Below are positions 38,151 through 45,356 of a DNA stretch of 64,000 bases, piece by piece. Position 1 is the stretch's first letter. Each line of letters opens with the position of its first letter. A program made the position numbers and the translations under genes. Source of the DNA: Streptomyces fructofermentans (GTDB lineage Bacteria; Actinomycetota; Actinomycetes; Streptomycetales; Streptomycetaceae); NCBI RefSeq assembly GCF_014651055.1, contig NZ_BMWD01000005.1, positions 124,001 through 188,000 of the forward strand. Reading direction: 5' to 3'. The notes under the pieces were generated by a model, which made no database searches, was not told the DNA's origin, and worked only from the letters and a program-made list of their open reading frames with translations.

Positions 38151-39290
38151 TTGTCTTTCTCCACCTCACGTGCGTCGGCCTCGGCTCTCCCGTCGGCGCC
38201 GTCGCCCGATCCTTCCGCGCACCCGCTCGCGCCCTACGGCTGGGACGACGACTGGGCCGCCGCGTTCGCCCCGCATCTGGAGCGGGGCCTCGTGCCGGGC
38301 CGCGTCGTACGAGTCGACCGCGGCCAGTGCGATGTCGTCACCGCCGACGGACTCGTCCGCGTCGACACCGAGTTCGTCACACCGAACGACCCGCTCAGGG
38401 TCATCTGCACCGGGGACTGGGCCGTCGTCGACGCCGGCGGCGACCCCCGGTACGTCCAGGAGTACCTGCCGCGCCGCACGGCCTTCGTGCGCTCGACGTC
38501 GTCCAAGCGGTCCGAGGGGCAGATCCTCGCCGCCAACGTCGACTTCGCGATCATCGCGGTGTCCCTCGCCGTGGAACTCGACCTCGGCCGGATCGAGCGG
38601 TTCCTCGCGCTCGCCTGGGAGTCCGGCGCCCAGCCGCTGGTCGTGCTGACCAAGGCGGACCTCGTACCGGACGCGCTGGGACTGTCGTACCTGGTCCGGG
38701 ACGTGGAGGACACGGCCCCCGGCGTGCCGGTACTGGCCGTCAGCGCCACCGACGGCAGCGGTCTCGACGTGCTCGCCGCCGTCGTCTCCGGCGGGACCAC
38801 CGTGCTGCTCGGCCAGTCAGGGGCCGGCAAGTCCACGCTGGCGAACGTGCTGCTCGGGCAGGACGTGATGCTCGTGCGGGCCGCTCGGGACGTGGACGGC
38901 AAGGGCCGCCACACGACCACCACCCGCAACCTCCTGGTGCTGCCCGGCGGAGGCGTGCTGATCGACACGCCGGGCCTGCGGGGTGTGGGCCTCTACGACG
39001 CCGGGAGCGGTGTCGGACAGGTCTTCTCCGAGATCGAGGAGCTCGCCGCGGGCTGCCGGTTCCAGGACTGCGCGCACGTCGCGGAGCCCGGGTGCGCGGT
39101 GATCGAGGCGGTGTCCGACGGCGAACTGCCGGAACGGCGCCTCGACAGCTACCGCAAGCTGCTGCGGGAGAACCAGCGGATCGTCGCCAAGACCGACGCC
39201 CGGCTCCGGGCGGAGATCCGCAAGGAGTGGAAGCGGCGCGGGGCCGAGGGGCGCGCCGCGATGGAGGCCAAGCGGGGACGCCGGGCCTGA
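38151..39290 (+). CDS. rsgA: Ribosome biogenesis GTPase RsgA
   Basis: 379 residues from TTG 38151, 6 bases after GAAGGG. An OB-type N-domain (VVRVDRGQCDVVTADGLVRV) precedes the circularly permuted GTPase with G4 VVLTKADL before G1 GQSGAGKSTL and G3 IDTPGLRG. The C-terminal zinc site is CRFQDCAHVAEPGCAV, giving the Cys-His-Cys ligands. The protein releases assembly factors from the maturing 30S ribosomal subunit in the cytoplasm. The Ser/Pro-rich first 35 residues are not conserved. Transcribed from the 37910 promoter together with the 23-codon ORF. Confidence 0.95.
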   Translation: MSFSTSRASASALPSAPSPDPSAHPLAPYGWDDDWAAAFAPHLERGLVPGRVVRVDRGQCDVVTADGLVRVDTEFVTPNDPLRVICTGDWAVVDAGGDPRYVQEYLPRRTAFVRSTSSKRSEGQILAANVDFAIIAVSLAVELDLGRIERFLALAWESGAQPLVVLTKADLVPDALGLSYLVRDVEDTAPGVPVLAVSATDGSGLDVLAAVVSGGTTVLLGQSGAGKSTLANVLLGQDVMLVRAARDVDGKGRHTTTTRNLLVLPGGGVLIDTPGLRGVGLYDAGSGVGQVFSEIEELAAGCRFQDCAHVAEPGCAVIEAVSDGELPERRLDSYRKLLRENQRIVAKTDARLRAEIRKEWKRRGAEGRAAMEAKRGRRA

Positions 39291-39443
39291 AGGACCTCCC
39301 GGGCGAGTACCGGCAGGGTGGGAACACCCGGCGGGCCCGTGGTGCGGACCGGCACCACGGGCCCGCCCGCGGGACCCGGTGGGGGCAATGTCACGTCCGA
39401 TTTCCGCCAGCTCCGGGGGCGGGGGCGACGGACACTGGTGGGT

Positions 39444-40862
39444 GTGACGGACGAGGAGACCAGGTACGAGACCGTGCGGAGCCGGGACGCCCGGTTCGAC
39501 GGCGTGTTCTTCTTCGCCGTGGAGACGACCGGGATCTACTGCCGGCCGAGCTGCCCGGCGGTGACCCCGAAACGGGAGAACGTGCGGTTCTACGCCACGG
39601 CGGCCGCCGCGCAGGGCTCCGGGTTCCGGGCGTGCCGCCGGTGCCGGCCGGACGCGGTGCCCGGTTCCGCCGAGTGGAACGTGCGCGCGGACGCCGTGGG
39701 ACGGGCCATGCGCATGATCGACGACGGGGTCGTGGACCGCGAGGGCGTCACCGGACTCGCGGCACGGCTCGGCTACAGCGCCCGCCAGGTGCAGCGGCAG
39801 CTCACCGCGGAACTCGGCGCGGGACCCGTGGCCCTCGCGCGGGCCCGGCGCGCGCACACCGCGAGGCTGCTGGTGCAGACGACCGAGCTGCCCATCACGG
39901 AGATCGCGTTCGCGGCCGGGTTCGCGAGCGTCCGGCAGTTCAACGACACCGTGCGCGCCGTCTATGCGTCGACACCGACCGAACTGCGCGCCGCCGCGCC
40001 CCGCGGCGACGCCGCCGCGCGCCGTACGGCCGCCGCCTCGGCAGGCATCCCGCTCCGGCTCGCCCACCGGGGCCCGTACCGGGCGGAGGCCGTCTTCGAC
40101 CTGCTGGCCGCAGAGGCCGTCGCCGGGGTCGAGGAGGTCGCCGGTGCCCCGGGAGCCCGCACGTACCGGCGGACCCTGCGGCTGCCGTACGGCACCGGGA
40201 TCGCTGCCGTACGGGAGCGCCGCCCGGGCGCCGCGGCCCGTGACGGAGGCTGGCTCGACGCCCGGCTGCACCTCACCGACCTGCGCGACCTCACCACCGC
40301 CGTGCAGCGGCTGCGCCGGCTGTTCGACCTCGACGCCGACCCGTACGCCGTGGACGAGCGGCTCGGTGCCGACGGGCGGCTCGCTCCGCTGGTGGCGGCG
40401 CGGCCGGGGCTGCGGTCGCCCGGTTCGGCCGACCCGGAGGAACTGGCCGTGAGGGCGCTCGTCGGGCGTGAGGCCGCCGAGCGGCTGGTGCGCGCCCACG
40501 GGAAGGCACTGGACGCGCCCTGCGGGACCCTCACCCACCTCTTCCCCGAGCCGGCCGCGCTCGCCGCGGAGGAGGGCCCGCCGGGGGCACTGGCAGCCGC
40601 GCTCGCCGACGGCGGCCTGCGGCTCGACCCGGGTGCCGACCGCGAGGAGGCGGACCGCGCGCTGCGGGCCCTGCCGGGCATGGACGGACACACCGTCGCG
40701 GTGATCCGCCGCCGTGCCCTCTGCGATCCCGACGCGGCACCCCCGGGCGCGGACTTCCCCGACGCCTGGCGGCCCTGGCGCTCCTACGCCCTGCACCACC
40801 TGACGGCGGCCGGCGCCGGCGGCCCCGTGACGCCGAACGAGCCGGAGGAGCGATCCCGATGA
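39444..40862 (+). CDS. Ada-AlkA fusion: methyl-phosphotriester sensor/AraC regulator with degenerate glycosylase domain
   Basis: 472 residues from GTG 39444 (GTG 39438 is possible; both lack a strong ribosome site). The Ada zinc domain is IYCRPSCPAVTP with CRRCRP, four Cys near residues 32-70, one of which takes methyl from DNA phosphotriesters. AraC HTH follows (VTGLAARLGYSARQVQRQL; ITEIAFAAGFASVRQFNDTV). Residues about 200-285 are AlkA_N. The HhH-GPD part keeps LPGMDGHTVAVI but is shortened: the QQVS region and about 20 residues after the catalytic Asp appear missing, so glycosylase activity is doubtful. It overlaps ogt by 4 bases (ATGA), forming a repair operon. Confidence 0.88.
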   Translation: MTDEETRYETVRSRDARFDGVFFFAVETTGIYCRPSCPAVTPKRENVRFYATAAAAQGSGFRACRRCRPDAVPGSAEWNVRADAVGRAMRMIDDGVVDREGVTGLAARLGYSARQVQRQLTAELGAGPVALARARRAHTARLLVQTTELPITEIAFAAGFASVRQFNDTVRAVYASTPTELRAAAPRGDAAARRTAAASAGIPLRLAHRGPYRAEAVFDLLAAEAVAGVEEVAGAPGARTYRRTLRLPYGTGIAAVRERRPGAAARDGGWLDARLHLTDLRDLTTAVQRLRRLFDLDADPYAVDERLGADGRLAPLVAARPGLRSPGSADPEELAVRALVGREAAERLVRAHGKALDAPCGTLTHLFPEPAALAAEEGPPGALAAALADGGLRLDPGADREEADRALRALPGMDGHTVAVIRRRALCDPDAAPPGADFPDAWRPWRSYALHHLTAAGAGGPVTPNEPEERSR

Positions 40863-41470
40863 GCCCGATGAGCCCGATGACACCGATGACGAGGGTGACC
40901 ACCATGAAGACGACGTACTACACGACCCTCGACAGCCCCGTCGGGCAACTCCTGCTCACCGCCGACGAGTCCGGCGCCCTGACCTCGCTGTCCGTGCCCG
41001 GCCAGAAGGGCGGACGGACCGTCCAGCCCGGCTGGCGGCGGGCGTCCGACCCGTTCCACGAGGCCGACCGGCAGCTCGCCGCCTACTTCGGTGGCGAACT
41101 CACCGAATTCCGCCTTGAGTTCCGGGCCGCCGGCACCGACTTCCGGGAGCGGGTCTGGGACACCCTCGACACCGTGCCCTTCGGTACGACCATCACGTAC
41201 GGGGAGGTCGCCGCGCGCATCGGTGCCTCGCGGGCCGCCGTACGGGCCGTCGGGGGAGCCGTCGGCGCCAACCCGCTGCTGATCGTGCGGCCGTGCCACC
41301 GGGTGATCGGGGCCGACGGCTCCCTCACCGGCTACGCGGGAGGGCTCGACCGGAAGGTCCGGCTCCTGGAACTGGAGGGCCTTCGGCCCGCGACCGTCGC
41401 CGCAGGTGTCACTCCTCCAGGCCCCAGCTGTGGATCCGCCTCGGGTGGACGCGGATCAGCTCCTCGCTGA
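40859..41470 (+). CDS. ogt: O6-alkylguanine-DNA alkyltransferase
   Basis: 203 residues. The active site PCHRV with acceptor Cys near residue 146 is intact, as are the helix-turn-helix TYGEVAARIGASRAAVRAVG and the loop VGANPLLIV. The protein transfers an alkyl group from O6-alkylguanine to itself. ATG 40859 overlaps the Ada-AlkA stop and has GGAGGAG 8 bases upstream; ATG recurs every 9 bases (40868, 40877, 40886) in an ATGAGCCCG repeat, so starts are ambiguous. The C-terminal 20 residues lie over the convergent oxidoreductase gene (62-base overlap). Confidence 0.94.
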   Translation: MSPMSPMTPMTRVTTMKTTYYTTLDSPVGQLLLTADESGALTSLSVPGQKGGRTVQPGWRRASDPFHEADRQLAAYFGGELTEFRLEFRAAGTDFRERVWDTLDTVPFGTTITYGEVAARIGASRAAVRAVGGAVGANPLLIVRPCHRVIGADGSLTGYAGGLDRKVRLLELEGLRPATVAAGVTPPGPSCGSASGGRGSAPR

Positions 41471-41777
41471 AGTGGGGTCCCAACTCGTGCGGTCCGGTCA
41501 GTAGTTCGGCCTCACCCCGGATGTCCACTCCGCGCACCTTCCACGGGCGGAGGCTGACGACGTCGTCGACGACGAGGGCCACCTTCGGATTCTTCTGCAG
41601 GTTGCGCCACTTCTTGGTCGTCCCCATGGCGTAACCGCCGATCAGGATCGTCCCGTCCTCCTGCGGATGGAACCCGACGGGGTTCGCCTGCGGCTGTCCG
41701 TGCTGGTCGACGGTCGCCAGGCGGCCGAGCCGCTGGGACGCCAGGTACACCCGTTCGGCTTCACTGAATGCGGTCAT
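41409..41777 (-). CDS. PPOX-class F420-dependent oxidoreductase-like protein
   Basis: 122 residues from ATG 41777. Split-barrel flavin/F420-binding fold: RLGRLATVDQHGQPQANPVG, ILIGGYAMGTTKKWRNLQKN, ALVVDDVVSLRPWKVRGVDI and PHFSEELIRVHPRRIHSWGL. Length and motifs fit the family that reduces substrates with F420 or FMN. Substrate unknown. No clear ribosome site. Its 3' end overlaps ogt on the other strand by 62 bases. Confidence 0.9.
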   Translation of the reverse strand: MTAFSEAERVYLASQRLGRLATVDQHGQPQANPVGFHPQEDGTILIGGYAMGTTKKWRNLQKNPKVALVVDDVVSLRPWKVRGVDIRGEAELLTGPHELGPHFSEELIRVHPRRIHSWGLEE

Positions 41778-41877
41778 GTCCGCAGCCAAGCACGGTATCC
41801 GCGCCGTCCGCACCGGATCCTGTCCCCGGGTCCGGAGCCCGCCCTCATCGGGCTCCGTCGGCGGGAGGCAGGAACGC

Positions 41878-43305
41878 ATGGCCGAGGTCGCACGCGCACC
41901 GCTCGGAAGCGCACGCGGGAGACGGGCGGTTTTCGGACGGATGCGGCCCGCCGGGACGCGGCGGCGGCCGCGGTCCTGGCCCGTCCCGTCCGGGCGGTCC
42001 CTGATCCTGCTCGGCGGGGCGCTGACACTGACGGTGACGGGCACGGCCGCCACCCACCCGGCACCCGTACGCGCCGCCGGGAGCGTCGTGGGCACCCCAG
42101 CGAGCCCCGTACGGGCCCCCGCGCCGGCGCAGGCCGGTCCCGTACGGCAGCCCGCCGCCGGCCCGACGGCGTTCCGCGCCCCGGCCGCGCGCTGGACCGG
42201 CACCTGGGAGGCCGCCGCGTCCGGGACCGCCCCGGGGCTCCCGGGAGCCTCGATCCGCAACGTGGTCCGTACGAGCGTCGGCGGTACGGCGGTCCGGGTG
42301 CGCCTGACCAACCGGCTCGGCACACGGCCGCTGGCGGTCGGCGCCGCCACCGTCGCCCGGCAGGCGCCGAAGGGCCGCCCCGGCGCCGACGCCCGGCCCG
42401 GCACGATGCGCGTCCTCACCTTCGGCGGCCGGGCCAGGTTCACGGTTCCGCCGGGCAGGGACGTCGTCAGCGATCCGCTGCGGATGCGCGTCCCCGGCGC
42501 CGCCGACCTCCTCGTCACCGTGCACACCCCGGGCGACCCGGGCCCCGCGACCTACCACCGCTCCGCCCTGCGGACCACCTTCGTCGCCACCGCGGGCAAC
42601 CGTGCCGCGGACGTCCGCGGCACCGCCTACCGGGTCACCAGTCGTTCCTGGTACTACGTGACCGGCGTCGACGTCCTCGGGCCGCACCCCGCGGGCAGCG
42701 TCGTCGCGCTCGGCGACTCCCTCACCGACGGCTCCGGCTCCACACCGGGCGCCCACCGCCGCTGGCCCGACCGGCTGGCCGCGCGGCTCCGCGCGCTCCC
42801 GCCCGGCCGCCGGCAGGGCGTACTGAACGCGGGGGTCGCCGGGAACCGGCTGCTCCTGGAAGGCCGGGGGCCCAGCGCCCGGGCCCGGTTCGACGCGGAC
42901 GTCCTGTCCCGCACCGGAGTGCGCACGCTGATCGTGCTGGAGGGGATCAACGACATCAGGAGCACGCCCAACCAGAGGGATCCGGCCGTCATCGCGGCCG
43001 CGTACCGCGAACTGGTCCGGCGCGCCCACACGCGGGGCATCCGCGTCCTCGGCGCCACACTCACCCCCTTCGGCGGCAACGCGGGCCACACACGGGCCCG
43101 GGAGCGCGTCCGCCGGTCGGTCAACCGCCTCATCCGGACGGGCCGCCTGTTCGACGCGGTCGTGGACTTCGACGCCGTCGTCCGCGACCCCGCCCGGCCC
43201 GAGCGGCTGCTGCCCGCGTACGACTCGGGCGACCACCTCCACCTCAACGACGCGGGCCTGCGGGCGCTGGCCGACAGCATCGACCCGGCAGCCCTGCGCG
43301 GCTGA
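41878..43305 (+). CDS. Secreted SGNH/GDSL-family esterase
   Basis: 475 residues from ATG 41878, 9 bases after GGGAGG. A long basic N-terminus and hydrophobic stretch (LILLGGALTLTVTGTAATH) form a signal or anchor. After a beta-domain (TWEAAASG, NVVRTSVGGTAVRVRLTNRLG) the SGNH blocks appear: block I VVALGDSLTDG near residue 280, LNAGVAGNRLL, LEGINDI, and the catalytic DHLHLND near the C-terminus. The layout matches actinobacterial lysophospholipase- or rhamnogalacturonan-acetylesterase-like enzymes. Substrate unknown. Confidence 0.92.
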   Translation: MAEVARAPLGSARGRRAVFGRMRPAGTRRRPRSWPVPSGRSLILLGGALTLTVTGTAATHPAPVRAAGSVVGTPASPVRAPAPAQAGPVRQPAAGPTAFRAPAARWTGTWEAAASGTAPGLPGASIRNVVRTSVGGTAVRVRLTNRLGTRPLAVGAATVARQAPKGRPGADARPGTMRVLTFGGRARFTVPPGRDVVSDPLRMRVPGAADLLVTVHTPGDPGPATYHRSALRTTFVATAGNRAADVRGTAYRVTSRSWYYVTGVDVLGPHPAGSVVALGDSLTDGSGSTPGAHRRWPDRLAARLRALPPGRRQGVLNAGVAGNRLLLEGRGPSARARFDADVLSRTGVRTLIVLEGINDIRSTPNQRDPAVIAAAYRELVRRAHTRGIRVLGATLTPFGGNAGHTRARERVRRSVNRLIRTGRLFDAVVDFDAVVRDPARPERLLPAYDSGDHLHLNDAGLRALADSIDPAALRG

Positions 43306-43314
43306 CGCGCGGGG

Positions 43315-43797
43315 TCATCCCCAGATGACGGCGCCCAGCCACGCCCCCATGATCAGCAGGCAGGTGAAGAGCTCCACCAGCACGCTCGTCCCGCCCTTGC
43401 GCATCACCGTGCGCACCGAGGCCTTCGCCTCGCCCGGGCCGCCGAGCCGCAGGCGCTCCGCGAGGTACCCGCCCCCGATGAAGCCCGGAATGGCACCGAG
43501 GACCGGCACGAGGAAGAAGCCGAGCAGCGCGCCCACGCCCGCGTACGCCGCCATCCTGGGCGTGGCGCCGCTCGTCCGCAGCTGCCGCGGCGGCAGCCGC
43601 CAGCGGATCACCTGCGCGACGAACAGGAGGCCCGTGGCACCCACGAGCACACCCCAGGAAAGCGTCTGCGGGTCCTCGAAGGTCCACCACAGGACCGCGG
43701 CCCACACGAGCCACGACCCGGGTGCGCCCGGTACCAGCACTCCGCCGAGGCCGAGCAGGATGACCACGCCGACCAGCAGGAGTTCCCACGCTCCCAT
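43315..43797 (-). CDS. DUF456-domain membrane protein
   Basis: 160 residues, four or five hydrophobic helices. The DUF456 pattern is clear: ELLLVGVVILLGLGGVLVPG, PGSWLVWAAVLWW, LGFFLVPVLGAIPGFIGGGYLAE and TVMRKGGTSVLVELFTCLLI. The Gly-zipper-like segments recall glycine-zipper membrane proteins. Function unknown. Convergent with the SGNH gene 10 bases away and 37 bases after the stop of the LuxR-type regulator. Confidence 0.93.
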   Translation of the reverse strand: MGAWELLLVGVVILLGLGGVLVPGAPGSWLVWAAVLWWTFEDPQTLSWGVLVGATGLLFVAQVIRWRLPPRQLRTSGATPRMAAYAGVGALLGFFLVPVLGAIPGFIGGGYLAERLRLGGPGEAKASVRTVMRKGGTSVLVELFTCLLIMGAWLGAVIWG

Positions 43798-43833
43798 CTG
43801 CCCAGAGTGCCCGAGTCCGGGCGAAACCGCAGA

Positions 43834-44826
43834 TCAGTCCTGTCGCTCCCGGGCCACCCAGCCCCGCTCGTACGCGTGCCAGCCGAGCTGGAGCCGGGTC
43901 GTCACGCCCGCCAGTTCCATCAGCCGTTTGACCCGGCGCTGCACGGTCCGCAGGCCCAGGTCGAGCTGTTTCGCCACGCTCGCGTCGGTCAGCCCGGCCA
44001 GCAGCAGGGAGAGGATCTCCAGATCCGGCCCGTCCGGCCCGTCCGGCCCCTCCTCGACGAATTCGCCGGGCGCGCCGAGCCGCAGCGGCAGCGCGGTGCG
44101 CCAGACGGCCTCGAAGAGGCCCGACAGCGATTCCAGCAGGCCGCTGGCGTGCACCACGAGCGCGGCGGGCTCCAGGGTCCGCGAGGTCAGCGGCACCAGG
44201 GCGAGCGTCCGGTCGGCGATCACCAGCTTGGTCGGCACCGTGTCCACGACCCGCACCTGCTCGTCGCGGCCGAGCGCGGCGGACAGTTCGGTGATGCCGT
44301 TCGGCAGGTCCAGGACCGAGCGTTCCACGACCACGCGGTAGCGGACCCCGCGGTGCGCCGCCTGCTCCTCGGCGTCGTTCTCCGTCCCGGAGACGACCGA
44401 GGGCCTGCCCGTGACCAGCGCGCACACCTCGTCGCCGGCCCCGAGCTGGAGCTGGAGGAAGCGCTGCGCGACCGCCGCCGCGCCGGTCACCACCTCGACC
44501 AGGTCGTGCACCGCGGGCTCGGCGGCCAGGGCCCGGTACTCCTCGGCGAGCAGCGCGGCCGTCATCTCGGCCCGGTCCAGCTCGTGGCGCCGCTGGGTGA
44601 GCAGGGCGCCGAGCGCGACCCCGGGCGGCGCCGCCACCCAGCGTCCGGGGCGGGCCGACGACTGGGCCGCGAGGCCGTGCCGCTCCAGTCCGCGCAGCGC
44701 GCGCTCGGTGTCGTGCTCGCCGAGCGTGAGCCGTCGTGCGAGGTCGGGCACGTCGGCGGCGCCCACGGACACCAGGGCCCGGTAAGCCGACTCGTGCGTG
44801 CCGTCCAGACCTATCGCTCCCAGCAT
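43834..44826 (-). CDS. LuxR-type HTH regulator with TrmB-like N-domain
   Basis: 330 residues from ATG 44826, with GGGGAGGGG about 10 bases upstream. The N-terminal winged helix (YRALVSVGAADVPDLARRLT; LRGLERHGLAAQ) is like TrmB, the middle holds a phospholipase D-like fold region (YRVVVERSVLDLPNGITELS, VPTKLVIADRTLALVPL), and the C-terminal LuxR HTH is EILSLLLAGLTDASVAKQL plus LGLRTVQRRVKRLMEL. Typical of Streptomyces single-protein regulators linked to antibiotic and stress genes. Targets unknown. Confidence 0.9.
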   Translation of the reverse strand: MLGAIGLDGTHESAYRALVSVGAADVPDLARRLTLGEHDTERALRGLERHGLAAQSSARPGRWVAAPPGVALGALLTQRRHELDRAEMTAALLAEEYRALAAEPAVHDLVEVVTGAAAVAQRFLQLQLGAGDEVCALVTGRPSVVSGTENDAEEQAAHRGVRYRVVVERSVLDLPNGITELSAALGRDEQVRVVDTVPTKLVIADRTLALVPLTSRTLEPAALVVHASGLLESLSGLFEAVWRTALPLRLGAPGEFVEEGPDGPDGPDLEILSLLLAGLTDASVAKQLDLGLRTVQRRVKRLMELAGVTTRLQLGWHAYERGWVARERQD

Positions 44827-45356
44827 GCGGCGACGCCCCTCCCCGAAAGACCGGCCGTGGCGGAAATGGGCCACGGCGTAAAACCGCCTCGGCACATCAT
44901 CGCCGCACCCCGCGTCCTTCTGCCAAGGTGGCGCCACCGCGGTGCGACGTGCCGCCCGGTGAACGTCCGCCCGTGCGAGGGCGGTCGTGGACCGGGCTGC
45001 GGGCTTCCTCCGCGCGGTCCCGACCCGGGCCGTGCGCGTGGCAGGCGGTGTCCGAGGTCCGGGAGGACCGTGCGGGCGCGGCCCCTCGGGCCGCTCCCGG
45101 ACGGCGACCCGTCCACCCCGTCCCGGGGAGGCGGCCGCCCCGCACCGCACCGGCCGGCTCCGGAAGGGGCGCGGCCGCACAGAGCGTGACCCCGGGCCCG
45201 ACCCACTGGGCCGGCCAGGGGTCGCACCGGCGCCGCCGGGCGGTTCTCCCGTGGGGGGTGGGACCGTCCGGCGGTCCGCCATTACCGTGCGAACCCGAAC
45301 CCGTGGCCGGTTTTTCCGGATGCACCGTTTTCATCCGGCCCGGGCGGTGGACAATT
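44827..45356. other. 530-bp divergent gap
   Basis: Separates the LuxR-type gene and the PP2C-like gene. No supported gene. The stretch 45310-45360 is less GC-rich and probably holds the PP2C-like gene promoter, but no clean -35/-10 pair was found. Confidence 0.45.
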
